Of a stretch of 63,690 nt of DNA, positions 35,116 to 43,960 are shown piece by piece. The stretch is taken from contig DAOUQF010000020.1 of assembly GCA_030625815.1 (NCBI GenBank), positions 1 to 63,690 on the forward strand. Reading direction: 5' to 3'. Below the pieces are notes generated by a model that saw nothing but the letters and a program-made list of their open reading frames with translations, was not told where the DNA came from and searched no databases. Position 1 is the stretch's first letter, and each line of letters begins with the position of its first letter. A program made the position numbers and the translations under genes. This DNA is from Eubacteriales bacterium. Lineage in GTDB: Bacteria > Bacillota > Clostridia > Tissierellales > GPF-1.

Positions 35116-35138
35116 CCCCCTTGGAAATTCCAAGGGGG
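35116..35138. repeat. GC-ended 11-bp palindrome after the histidine kinase gene
   Basis: CCCCCTTGGAA and its exact inverse repeat flank one A. It lies 22 bp after the kinase stop codon. There is no T-run behind it, so it is not a normal terminator; it could be an operator or an RNA-processing stem. The remaining 150 bp up to the next gene are AT-rich without other clear signals. Confidence 0.6.
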
Positions 35139-35291
35139 CGGAGGAGTATTGGACATTAATCAGCTTAATATAGGGGGAAAAGCTAATTAGAAGAACTTTC
35201 TCTTCAATAAGTTGATACCCATTATTTTGAAAATTATCAGAAAATTCATAAAAAATAATCGGCTACGAGGTTTTAGTGAAAGGAAGGGGAA

Positions 35292-36092
35292 ATGGGACAG
35301 GGAATTTATCACTATTTTGGATATGATCTTTCCTTTGAGGAGCGAACCGAAGAAATCAGCAGGGCGGGTTTTGAATCGACAATGCTCTGGTGGGGAGATG
35401 AAGATTTTATCCCTTTGTCCAAGGCTGAGCAGATTGATTGTGTCCGTCGAGCGGGACTTGTGGTGGAGAATGTTCATGCGCCCTATGCGCATACATGGAA
35501 GCTTTGGTCCAAGGATCCGCAAACGGCGGCAGAAGCGCAAATGGAGTATTGCAGATACATTGACGAATGTGAACGGTATCAAATTCCGATGATGGTTATG
35601 CACGGGATACCGCAGGAACCCATCGAGGATGATGGTCAAGGATTTGAAAGCTTCGCCAAAATATTGGCTCATGCGAAGGCGGCCGAAGTGCTCTTGGCCA
35701 TAGAAAACACCATCGAGGATCCGCGTTTTGATCGGCTCTTGTCGGATTTGATTCCCGAGGGAATCAAGTGGTGCTATGATTCCTCTCACGATTGGATCTA
35801 TAGCCAGTCTCCCACACGATTGTTGAGCACCTATGGAAAGGCGCTCGCTTGCTTGCATCTCTCGGATAACGATGGCCAGTTCGACCGGCATTGGCTTCCC
35901 GGGAAGGGACTTGTTTCGTTTCAACGGATTCAAGAGCTCCTGAAAAGCCAGGACTTTGACGGACAGTGGTCGTTGGAGGTCTTTCCGCAAGAGGTGAAAG
36001 GCTCGGCGGATGAATTCTTGACTGAGGCAAGGAAACGATTGACATGGGTGATGGAAGGAGACGGGCATGAATCTGAATTTTCGAAAGGTTGA
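35292..36092 (+). CDS. Sugar phosphate isomerase/epimerase (AP-endonuclease-2-like TIM barrel)
   Basis: A 266-aa TIM-barrel protein. Metal-site residues are visible in strands: E in 'VLLAIENTIED', D-H in 'WCYDSSHD', H in 'LACLHLSDNDGQFDRHWLPG', and E near 'WSLEVFPQE'. This pattern fits sugar epimerases/isomerases such as IolE/hydroxypyruvate isomerase relatives, with divalent metal. Substrate unknown. AGGAAGGGG precedes the ATG. The GNAT gene starts inside its 3' end. Confidence 0.85.
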   Translation: MGQGIYHYFGYDLSFEERTEEISRAGFESTMLWWGDEDFIPLSKAEQIDCVRRAGLVVENVHAPYAHTWKLWSKDPQTAAEAQMEYCRYIDECERYQIPMMVMHGIPQEPIEDDGQGFESFAKILAHAKAAEVLLAIENTIEDPRFDRLLSDLIPEGIKWCYDSSHDWIYSQSPTRLLSTYGKALACLHLSDNDGQFDRHWLPGKGLVSFQRIQELLKSQDFDGQWSLEVFPQEVKGSADEFLTEARKRLTWVMEGDGHESEFSKG

Positions 36093-36603
36093 TCCCCTGA
36101 AGGATGAGGATATTTTGGTTTTAATGCAGGGGATGAATGATCCTGAGATTCAACATCTGGTGACGCCTAATTTTCAGGAAGGGCTGCTGCCGGTGGTTAC
36201 CTTGGAGGAATATCGGGTAAGCATCCTTGCGTATCATATCGAGAGCCATCGGTTTATAATTTTGGATGGAGACCATCCCATTGGCGATCTCTCCATGATG
36301 GTGGATCCGGAATATCTATTTCTGCGCATACCTCGCAGTGGATGGCTGGGCATTTGCATTTGCGACGGGGCGTATCGAGGCAAGGGTGTTGGCGGACAGG
36401 CCCTGCAATTTATTGAAGATTTTGCATGGGAAATGGGACTGGTGCGGATCGAACTCGGTGTATTTGCGTATAATGAACCCGCAATACGATTGTATCTGAA
36501 GTCGGGCTATCATGAAATTGCACGGATTCCAAATTTTGTCTGGTATCAGGGACGATGGTGGGCAGATATTAGAATGGAAAAATTGAACCCCTCGCAGAGG
36601 TGA
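36067..36603 (+). CDS. GNAT-family N-acetyltransferase
   Basis: A 178-aa acetyltransferase of the RimJ/RimL-like subgroup. The CoA-binding stretch is 'GICICDGAYRGKGVGGQAL', followed by 'RIELGVFAYNEPAIRLYLKSGY'. It overlaps the isomerase gene by 26 bp and has GGAAGGAG upstream, so the two are coupled. Substrate unknown. Confidence 0.88.
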   Translation: MNLNFRKVDPLKDEDILVLMQGMNDPEIQHLVTPNFQEGLLPVVTLEEYRVSILAYHIESHRFIILDGDHPIGDLSMMVDPEYLFLRIPRSGWLGICICDGAYRGKGVGGQALQFIEDFAWEMGLVRIELGVFAYNEPAIRLYLKSGYHEIARIPNFVWYQGRWWADIRMEKLNPSQR

Positions 36604-36620
36604 TTGCGAGGGGCATTTTT
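36588..36620 (+). terminator. Terminator after the GNAT gene
   Basis: A 9-bp stem CCCCTCGCA / TGCGAGGGG that includes the stop codon in its loop, followed by CATTTTT. Confidence 0.85.
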
Positions 36621-36665
36621 ATCGAGGGGTTATACGGAAAAGATATCCAAAATTTGGTTTTTCTC

Positions 36666-36695
36666 TTGCTAATCAGCCGGCTTTTCCGCCATAAT
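36666..36695 (+). promoter_or_regulatory. Candidate promoter of folC
   Basis: -35 TTGCTA (36666-36671) and -10 CATAAT (36690-36695) with an 18-bp spacer, 29 bp before the folC start. Confidence 0.5.
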
Positions 36696-36724
36696 AGAAA
36701 GTGGAGAAAAAGGAGTGAGAAGGA

Positions 36725-38017
36725 ATGAAGGAGACAAGATCGAAAATTGATCAGTATTTCAAGAAAAACGATGCCTTGGGATGGGACCTTGGCCTTCGAT
36801 CCATTCTCGAATTATTAAGACGATTGGGAGATCCGCAGAATCAAATCCCTGTCGTTCATGTAGCAGGAACCAATGGGAAGGGGAGTACTTTGGCTTTTCT
36901 TTCATCCATCATGGAAACGACGGGAATGCGGATCGGACGATTCACCTCTCCAGCCTTGGGCGACCGCAATGAGATGATTGCCATTAATGGCGTGGAAATC
37001 TCGGATTCCGAGATGGAGCGGGGACTCGAGATGATTGAAAATGCCTGCGAGCAAATGGTTACTTGCGGTTTTCGTCATCCGACTTCCTTCGAGGTAATGA
37101 CCGCGCTCGCTTTTCTTCATTTTGACGGCCAGGCGGATCTTGCCTTAATTGAAACGGGAATGGGCGGCAGACTGGATGCAACCAACGTGGTTGCGAAACC
37201 GAAAATCTGTATTATCACGCCGATCGGAATGGATCATGAGGCGTTTTTAGGGGATCGATTGGAGCAGATTGCGGCAGAAAAAGCCGGGATTTTTCGCTCC
37301 TTCGTACCCATTGTTTCTGCGCCGCAAGACGGACAAGCAGAAGCGGTTTTGAAGGAAAAGGCGGAGTCGGTTCAGGCGCCGCTTCATCAGCTCGCGCTTT
37401 CTGAAATCTCGATTCTGGAAGAGGGGCAGATCCTGCGATTTACCTATCAGGGGAAAGAGTATCGAACCGGGATGTTGGGACGGCATCAGGCAATAAACGC
37501 TGCTGTGGCGATTGAATCGGCAAAAATATTGCGGGAAATGGGTTGGGCCGTGCGGGAGGAAGATCTGGTTTATGGGATTTCGAATACGAAATGGTCCGGG
37601 CGTTTCGAGATCTTGCGCGATAAGCCTTTGTTGGTGATCGACGGCGCCCATAATGCGCAGGGAATACAGGCCTTGAATCACGCGCGAAAGCAGATTTTCA
37701 AGAGTGATTATCGCGTGGTTGTCGGTGTTTTGGGAGAGAAGGAACTGGGAACCGATTTTGTTGAAATTCTGCAGGATGCCAAAGCGATCTGGACAGCAAC
37801 GCCAGACAATCCGCGTGCTCTGTCGGCGAGTGAGTTGACAGTTAGATTATTGGAGCAGGGGATTGAAAGTGAAGCGAAAGGGAATCTGGAAGCCTTGATT
37901 GATTTGATTCTCCGTGAACCCAGTCCGTGTTTGATTTTTGGGTCCCTCTATCTGATTGGACCTGTAGGCAATGCCCTGAAGAGGAGGCTGAAGGATGATT
38001 CGTGTTCTGATTGTTGA
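36725..38017 (+). CDS. folC: Folylpolyglutamate synthase / dihydrofolate synthase
   Basis: Adds glutamate to folates (and possibly to dihydropteroate) with ATP. 430 aa, normal for FolC. 'VHVAGTNGKGSTLAFLSSI' is the P-loop, 'ALIETGMGGRLDATNVV' and 'GMDHEAFLGDRLEQIAAEKAGI' are the family's central signatures, and 'VIDGAHNAQGIQAL' is the C-terminal domain motif. It overlaps the response-regulator gene by 23 bp, which makes it part of the signalling transcript. Confidence 0.96.
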   Translation: MKETRSKIDQYFKKNDALGWDLGLRSILELLRRLGDPQNQIPVVHVAGTNGKGSTLAFLSSIMETTGMRIGRFTSPALGDRNEMIAINGVEISDSEMERGLEMIENACEQMVTCGFRHPTSFEVMTALAFLHFDGQADLALIETGMGGRLDATNVVAKPKICIITPIGMDHEAFLGDRLEQIAAEKAGIFRSFVPIVSAPQDGQAEAVLKEKAESVQAPLHQLALSEISILEEGQILRFTYQGKEYRTGMLGRHQAINAAVAIESAKILREMGWAVREEDLVYGISNTKWSGRFEILRDKPLLVIDGAHNAQGIQALNHARKQIFKSDYRVVVGVLGEKELGTDFVEILQDAKAIWTATPDNPRALSASELTVRLLEQGIESEAKGNLEALIDLILREPSPCLIFGSLYLIGPVGNALKRRLKDDSCSDC

Positions 38018-38639
38018 TGATCAAGAGATCATGCGGCAAGGCTTGAAAATGATTTTGGGACAAGAACCGGATTTGGAGGTTGTCGGGACTGCGGGAAATG
38101 GAGAAGAAGCCATTGCCTTTTGCCGGATGCAAGAACAGCCGGATGTGGTGCTGATGGATATTCAAATGCCAGTGATGAATGGGGTGGAGGCAACGAAGGC
38201 CTTGAGGGCATTCAACCCTGAGATTCGTGTTGTTATTTTGACAACCTTTCATGACGATGCCTATATCTTTGATTCCTTGCGGGAGGGAGCTCATGGGTAT
38301 TTATTGAAGGATGCACCGCCTGAGACCATTGCTCGATCAATTCGCGCCGTCTATGAGGGCGGAGCGATGATTCAGCCGGAGATTGCCTCAAGGGTGATTC
38401 GCCAATTCAATAAAATGCAGGATGGACGCCCCTTGTTTTTGAGGGGCGACAAAGAAAAGCTGACAAAAAGGGAAAAAGAGATTTGTCTTTTAGTCGCGCG
38501 TGGGTTAAATAACCGGGAGATTGCAAAGGACTTGTTTTTAAGCGAGGGAACGGTGAAAAATCATGTGACGCGAATCTTGGACAAGTTGGACTTGCGGGAT
38601 CGGACACAATTGGCAATCTACACATTATATGAGGTATAG
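37995..38639 (+). CDS. Response regulator, NarL/LuxR family
   Basis: A 214-aa two-domain regulator. The receiver has acidic D8/D9, phospho-acceptor D55 in 'VVLMDIQMPVMNG' and K in 'YLLKDAPP'. The C-terminal LuxR helix-turn-helix is 'LTKREKEICLLVARGLNNREI'. It belongs by type with the HisKA_3 kinase at 33987. The gene starts within the end of folC. It could control neighbouring genes or the export operon; neither is shown. Confidence 0.93.
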   Translation: MIRVLIVDDQEIMRQGLKMILGQEPDLEVVGTAGNGEEAIAFCRMQEQPDVVLMDIQMPVMNGVEATKALRAFNPEIRVVILTTFHDDAYIFDSLREGAHGYLLKDAPPETIARSIRAVYEGGAMIQPEIASRVIRQFNKMQDGRPLFLRGDKEKLTKREKEICLLVARGLNNREIAKDLFLSEGTVKNHVTRILDKLDLRDRTQLAIYTLYEV

Positions 38640-38650
38640 AGAGGGAAACG

Positions 38651-40792
38651 ATGGGAAGATTACGAGGGATTTGCAGACGAATGGGAGGGACCTTGCTCCT
38701 CATTTTGTTGATGGGAAATATTGCCTGGGCGGAACCCGCGGCAATCACAGTTTCGTTTTACGACAATTACCCGCTGTGCTTTCAGGATGAAAAGGGGATG
38801 CCACAGGGTGTATTTATTGATGTCCTGGAAGAGGTGGCCGATCAGGAAGGCTGGGAGTTGGCGTATGAATACCATACCTTGGAGGAGCAATTGAATCTTG
38901 TTGCCGAAGGAAAGGTTGACCTGGGAGTTGCCGTAGCCTATACGGACACACGAGCCAAAAAAGTCCGATTTCACGGGGAGACGGTTTATTCCAATTGGGG
39001 ACAGATTTTTGTCGGGGAGGATTATACTGCCGTCGATACCTTGGACTCCTTGGCTAATTATCGAATTGCGTTAGTTCGCGGAGCTGTTTATTCAATAGAA
39101 TTGGAAGATAGTTTCAAATTTTTGGGATTGGAAGATAATTTCGTTTATGTGGATGGATTTACGGATGTATTTAAAGCCATTGATGTGGGTCAAGCAGAAG
39201 CAGGAGCGGTTGCCCGAACCTTTGGTCTTTTGAATATGGATAAATATGGGGTGAAGGCTACGGCCATGGCATTTCGTCCCGTTAAAGTGAAAATCATTGG
39301 AGCGCCGGGCCAAGAGAATCGACTTGCGGGGATTGATCGATGGCTGTTGGGCGTCCAAGAGGATTCGAACTCGAAGTACTATGATATTTTATCCAGATGG
39401 CTTCGGGAAGAGGTTCAGGATGAAGTGGTGCCGGAGTGGCTGGTTTGGGTGTTGGCAATTGCTGCAATGATCGGTGTTTTGTCGTTGGGTTTCGTAAGTT
39501 TCTTGAGGAAGATGGTGGCAAAGCAGACCGAGGAATTGACGTATTTGGCGTATCATGACTCTCTTACGGGCTTGCCGAACCGCCGAGCCATGAATCAGCT
39601 GATTGAAAAAAACTGCCAGGAAAAGGGCTATGATTTTTTGCTGATTGACTTGGATCAGTTTCGACGCGTCAATGATCTCTATGGGCATGAAATGGGGGAT
39701 CAATTATTGCTTGGTTTTATGGCTCTTGTGCAGGAATATTTGCCGGAATCAGCAACCCTCAGTCGATTGAGCGGAGATGAATTTATCATTCTTTTGCCAC
39801 GGGACCAGGGAGATGCGATCGCGAGGATATTGTTGAAGGCGATTCAAAAACCGATCAAAGTGGGTTCGGAAATTTTCGAGATCGGGATCAGCATGGGGCT
39901 TGCTCGTTTGCCTGAGGATGGCCATGACTATGAAACCTTGACGAAGAAAGCAGAAATGGCCATGTACCAAGCCAAGGGAAAAGGCCGTAAAAAAATCCAA
40001 TGGTTTCAGGTGGAAATGGAAGAACGGCTTCAACAAACCCATTGGTATTTTAGGTATCTGAGAGAAGCCATTGAACGCAAGGAGTTTTACTTGGTTTATC
40101 AACCCATCGTGGACACAGACACTCAGAAGATGGTTGGGGTGGAAGCCTTGCTGCGCTGGAAGCATGAAGAGAAGTTGATTCCGCCGAGTGTCTTTATTCC
40201 TATTGCGGAGCAATCGGGATTGATCCATGAGATCGGCGATTGGGTTGTGAGGGAAGCCGTCGAGCAGATGATCGCTTGGCGCGGAAAATCCAATGCTCCG
40301 CAGTTTCTGAGCTTGAATCTGTCTGCGGTTCAATTGAATCATGAAGGATTTGTCGATCATTTGGATGCCATGGTGGAAGCTTTTGATGTGAACAAATCAA
40401 GGATCCATTTCGAGGTCACAGAAAACGCCGAGATTGAAAGAATCGGCCAGTCCCGCATTGCGCTGGAATCCTTGAAGAGAAGAGGGTATCGCATTTCATT
40501 GGATGACTTCGGCATGGGCTATTCGTCCATGAATTATCTGAAGGAATTGCCGATTGACACCATGAAGATCGATCGATCCTTTATTATTGAAATCGGCCAG
40601 GATCGGGAAACGGAAATTTTGATTGAAGAGCTGTTGATTTTGGCGAGGCGCATGAATCTGATGACGATTGCGGAGGGTGTCGAAACCGAGCAGCAATGGC
40701 TGTTTTTAAAGGAGCACGGGTGCCGAATGATTCAGGGATATTATTTTGGCCGGCCGGTATTGCCGGATGAATTGATGCAAGAAACAGAATGA
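38651..40792 (+). CDS. Periplasmic-binding-protein-type sensor with GGDEF and EAL domains
   Basis: A 713-aa c-di-GMP enzyme. Residues 1-26 form a signal/anchor; about 30-255 is an SBP_bac_3 solute-binding domain facing outside; one helix follows near 262-284. The GGDEF domain reads SGDEF and lacks an RxxD inhibition site. The EAL domain keeps 'EALLRWKHEE', 'NLSAVQL', 'TENAEIE', 'DDFGMGYSS' and 'AEGVETEQQ', so phosphodiesterase activity is expected. It probably adjusts c-di-GMP to a bound amino acid or similar ligand. It follows the response-regulator gene by 11 bp. Confidence 0.92.
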   Translation: MGRLRGICRRMGGTLLLILLMGNIAWAEPAAITVSFYDNYPLCFQDEKGMPQGVFIDVLEEVADQEGWELAYEYHTLEEQLNLVAEGKVDLGVAVAYTDTRAKKVRFHGETVYSNWGQIFVGEDYTAVDTLDSLANYRIALVRGAVYSIELEDSFKFLGLEDNFVYVDGFTDVFKAIDVGQAEAGAVARTFGLLNMDKYGVKATAMAFRPVKVKIIGAPGQENRLAGIDRWLLGVQEDSNSKYYDILSRWLREEVQDEVVPEWLVWVLAIAAMIGVLSLGFVSFLRKMVAKQTEELTYLAYHDSLTGLPNRRAMNQLIEKNCQEKGYDFLLIDLDQFRRVNDLYGHEMGDQLLLGFMALVQEYLPESATLSRLSGDEFIILLPRDQGDAIARILLKAIQKPIKVGSEIFEIGISMGLARLPEDGHDYETLTKKAEMAMYQAKGKGRKKIQWFQVEMEERLQQTHWYFRYLREAIERKEFYLVYQPIVDTDTQKMVGVEALLRWKHEEKLIPPSVFIPIAEQSGLIHEIGDWVVREAVEQMIAWRGKSNAPQFLSLNLSAVQLNHEGFVDHLDAMVEAFDVNKSRIHFEVTENAEIERIGQSRIALESLKRRGYRISLDDFGMGYSSMNYLKELPIDTMKIDRSFIIEIGQDRETEILIEELLILARRMNLMTIAEGVETEQQWLFLKEHGCRMIQGYYFGRPVLPDELMQETE

Positions 40793-40794
40793 AG

Positions 40795-40819
40795 AAAGCC
40801 CTTCCGTCGGAAGGGCTTT
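40795..40819. terminator. Strong hairpin between convergent genes
   Basis: An 11-bp perfect stem AAAGCCCTTCC / GGAAGGGCTTT with a three-base loop. T-runs are only three long on either side, so it is a moderate terminator for both directions. Confidence 0.65.
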
Positions 40820-40837
40820 CGCATTGTATAAATGGAT

Positions 40838-42019
40838 TTATTTGCGTGAAGCGGCAGATAAGCTGCGTTTCAGGATGGTTCTCATGATTATGCCGGCTGC
40901 GAGGAGCGCCGCAAACAGAGTTGCGTGAACCGTAAAGATGTCGGTCCGATCCATCACGGCTCCGATTAAGGGAAAGAGGATCGCGATGGTCAGGTTCTGC
41001 AGCATGCTCTGCAGGGATAAAACGGTGGCTCGCTCTGTGCTTGGAATATGCTTGTTGATGAACTTTTGTGTGGTGGGGCGATAGAGCCCTCTCGCGATTT
41101 GTTGCAGGGATAAAAAGAGGATTCCCCACCAGCTTTGCAAACGCCAAAGTCCGAAAAAGGAGATCAGGAGAATGCCCATCAATCCAATCAGGCTCCAGCC
41201 TTTGCTTAGCTTCAAATATTGAGGTGTCCAACGAGAGCTGAAGGCGGCGATCAGATTTAGTCCGGCAAAAAGAAGTCCAAAATAGCGAATCGGAAAATGG
41301 ACTGCTTTTAAGTAAGGCTGTGTCATCCAAAATCCCGTACGGCTAAACAGCAGATAAACCATGCAGAAGAAGACGATGGAACGGATTTTGGGATGGGTGA
41401 ATAGGGTATGGGTGCTCTTTGCAATCTGCTCAAAATATTTCGGACGCTCATGCTCTTCATAGGCCTCAATTTCCTGAAATCGCAAAGCAATCAAAAAGGA
41501 GACGGCGATAAACCCGGCGGAAATAAAGAGCGGAAGGGCAATCGACCATTCAAACAAGATACTGGAGATAATGGAGCCCGGCACCTGTGCCAAAAGGGCG
41601 TAGAAGCTGCCGCGACTGATGACATCTTTGAACTCTGATTCCCGATTGAGCTTGAGCAAACTGTCATAGAGCAGGGCGGTGTCGGCGCCTGATTTGAAGC
41701 TGGCGCCAACCGCAAACAGCATTTCTGCCATGGCAAAGACCAGAAAGTTCGTTCCGAGCCCATAGAGGAAAATGCTGACTGCCATGGTGCAGGCGCCAAG
41801 CAGGATGCTTTTCTTTCTGCCCAAGAGATCGGCAACAGCACCGGTTGGAACCTCAAGCAGAACAACGGTGACTGCTGAGATTGCCTGCAGGGATAAGATC
41901 TGGGTATAGCTTAAGTCTCGCGCCAAATAATAGAGCGTGATGATCGGCCCTATAATCAAAAGATTGGCAAATACGGTATAGCTGTAATAGAGTTGAATAT
42001 TCCGCGCTAGAGACTTCAA
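40838..42019 (-). CDS. MFS transporter
   Basis: A 393-aa membrane protein with about twelve hydrophobic helices. 'LLEVPTGAVADLLGRKKSILLG' contains the MFS loop 2-3 motif, and the layout fits the drug:H+ antiporter-like group. It starts with TTG at 42019, after GGGGGG. Substrate unknown. It is on the same strand as the ABC exporter but lies beyond a terminator. Confidence 0.88.
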   Translation of the reverse strand: MKSLARNIQLYYSYTVFANLLIIGPIITLYYLARDLSYTQILSLQAISAVTVVLLEVPTGAVADLLGRKKSILLGACTMAVSIFLYGLGTNFLVFAMAEMLFAVGASFKSGADTALLYDSLLKLNRESEFKDVISRGSFYALLAQVPGSIISSILFEWSIALPLFISAGFIAVSFLIALRFQEIEAYEEHERPKYFEQIAKSTHTLFTHPKIRSIVFFCMVYLLFSRTGFWMTQPYLKAVHFPIRYFGLLFAGLNLIAAFSSRWTPQYLKLSKGWSLIGLMGILLISFFGLWRLQSWWGILFLSLQQIARGLYRPTTQKFINKHIPSTERATVLSLQSMLQNLTIAILFPLIGAVMDRTDIFTVHATLFAALLAAGIIMRTILKRSLSAASRK

Positions 42020-42083
42020 ATCATCCCCCCTTTTTTTTATTATTTAGAGTGTATCATAACGGAATTCGATATTCTTGTCAATG

Positions 42084-42114
42084 AAAAACCTCCCAGTAAT
42101 TGGGAGGTTTTTTT
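42084..42114 (-). terminator. Terminator of the MarR-ABC exporter operon
   Basis: CCTCCCA / TGGGAGG stem (42089-42095 with 42101-42107) with A before and T after. For the minus strand the five A at 42084-42088 become the T-run. Confidence 0.8.
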
Positions 42115-43960
42115 ATGCCAATTGTGTTTCGAATTGACTGGTATACAATTGGTGATAAAATCCCTTGGACTCCAATAGGCTGTGATGGTTGCCCCGTTCG
42201 ATAATTTTTCCTTCTTGAATGACCAGAATTTGATCCGCATTGCGGATGGTGGATAATCGATGAGCGATGACGAAGCTGGTTCGGCCTTCCATCAAGGTCT
42301 TCATGCCCTTTTGGATCTGGAACTCGGTTCGCGTATCCACACTGGAGGTCGCTTCGTCCAGGATGAGGATATCCGGATTGGAAAGAATTGCGCGAGCGAT
42401 GGAAATCAATTGTTTTTGTCCCTGGCTGAGGTTGCCGCCCTCTTCCGTCAATTGAGAATGGTAGCCGTTTGGCAATCGATGGATAAAGCTATGGGCGTTG
42501 GCCAGTTTCGCCGCTTGGATAATTTCCTCTTCTGTGGCGTCCAATCGACCGTATTGAATGTTTTCATAAATGGATCCGGAAAAGAGGTAGGGGTCCTGCA
42601 GGACGATGCCCAAGCGCTGTCTCAACTCTTCCTTTTTCAGGGAACGAATCGGGTTTCCGTCGATCAGGATATTTCCGGACTGGATGTCATAGAATCGAGT
42701 CAAGAGATTGATAATCGTGGTTTTCCCCGCACCGGTTGGGCCAACCAGAGCGATAATTTCACCAGGCTTCACTTGGAAGCTAACGGACTGGAGAACGGGC
42801 TTATCGGCCGTATAGTGGAACTCGACATCATCAAAAACAACGGATCCCGATAGGGTTTCCACACTGATGGCTTGCGCATCCTCTTCGACTTCCGGTTTCT
42901 CGTCCAAGACTTCAAAGACTCGTTCCGCTCCGGCAATGGCTGCTTGTACGGTGTTGTATAATTGGGCAACCTGGTTGAGGGGTCTGCCGAATTGTCTGGA
43001 GTAATTCATAAAGCTGGCGATCAAGCCCAGGCTCGCTCGTCCTTGAAGCGCGAGGAGACCGCCGACACCGACCACGAAGGCGTAGGTGAGGTTGTTTGTC
43101 ATGCCCATCAGAGGACCCATAATCCCGCCGAAGAATTGCGCGCGAATGGATGCGCCCCGCAGGGCGTCGTTTTCGACATCGAATTTTTCAATGATGGCAT
43201 TTTCCTGGCCGTAGGCTTTGACGACCTTTTGACCGCTGACGTATTCCTCGATGATCGTATTGACATTGCCCAAGAAAGCCTGCTGCTCTTTAAAAGCCTT
43301 TCGGGTTCGTTTGATGACGCGGTTCACGATCAAGAAGATCAAAGGTACCGTCGCGACGGTAACCAGAGCGAGGATCCAATTCAAGCGGAACATGATGATC
43401 AACACGCCAAAAATGGTAATCACACTGCTGATCAATTGTGTAATGGATTGAGTCAGGGTGTTGCTTACATTGTCGATATCATTGGTCATGCGGCTCATCA
43501 AATCCCCATGGGGATGGGTGTCAAAATAGCGCAGGGAGAGGGTTTGCACATGTTCGAACAAATCCTTTCGAAGTCGCAAGACTGTATCTTGTGCAATATT
43601 TGCCATCAAGTAGGTCTGCGCCCAGGTGAAAAGCGCGCTGACGGTGTAGACAAGGATCATCAATCCGGCAAAGCGAGCAAGTTCAGTCAATGGCGATGCC
43701 TCAAAAAGGGCATCGATGGCTCGGCCCATGAGATAGGGACCAGCCAAGCTGCTACCAACAGAGAGCAAAACCAAGAAGATGACGAAGCCCAAGAGCCACT
43801 TGCTGCCGGCTAAATATTTCCATAATCGCTTGAGGGTCGTTTTTGAATCCTTGGCGCGAACGATGGGTTTGATATGATGGCCGGGACCTCGTTCGGGAAC
43901 GTGAGAAGGCTTTGGACCGGCGCCTTGGTCGGCTGAGGTTCTTTTTGCGGGTTTACTCAT
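42113..43960 (-). CDS. ABC exporter, membrane-ATPase half-transporter (second subunit)
   Basis: A 615-aa half-transporter: cytoplasmic N-terminal tail rich in Lys/Pro, six helices (about 45-330) and an ATPase domain. Walker A 'GPTGAGKTT', signature 'LSQGQKQLISIARAI', Walker B 'ILILDEATSSVDT', H-loop 'VIAHRLST'. All catalytic residues look intact, including the Glu after Walker B. ATG 43960 overlaps the end of the upstream subunit gene by 8 bp. It forms a heterodimer with the product of 43953-45692, as in the BmrCD/LmrCD type of multidrug exporter. Confidence 0.93.
   Translation of the reverse strand: MSKPAKRTSADQGAGPKPSHVPERGPGHHIKPIVRAKDSKTTLKRLWKYLAGSKWLLGFVIFLVLLSVGSSLAGPYLMGRAIDALFEASPLTELARFAGLMILVYTVSALFTWAQTYLMANIAQDTVLRLRKDLFEHVQTLSLRYFDTHPHGDLMSRMTNDIDNVSNTLTQSITQLISSVITIFGVLIIMFRLNWILALVTVATVPLIFLIVNRVIKRTRKAFKEQQAFLGNVNTIIEEYVSGQKVVKAYGQENAIIEKFDVENDALRGASIRAQFFGGIMGPLMGMTNNLTYAFVVGVGGLLALQGRASLGLIASFMNYSRQFGRPLNQVAQLYNTVQAAIAGAERVFEVLDEKPEVEEDAQAISVETLSGSVVFDDVEFHYTADKPVLQSVSFQVKPGEIIALVGPTGAGKTTIINLLTRFYDIQSGNILIDGNPIRSLKKEELRQRLGIVLQDPYLFSGSIYENIQYGRLDATEEEIIQAAKLANAHSFIHRLPNGYHSQLTEEGGNLSQGQKQLISIARAILSNPDILILDEATSSVDTRTEFQIQKGMKTLMEGRTSFVIAHRLSTIRNADQILVIQEGKIIERGNHHSLLESKGFYHQLYTSQFETQLA

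Noticed and set aside
42962-43813. 283-codon open frame on the plus strand
   Set aside because: Antisense shadow of the ABC exporter gene; no family resemblance and no RBS.
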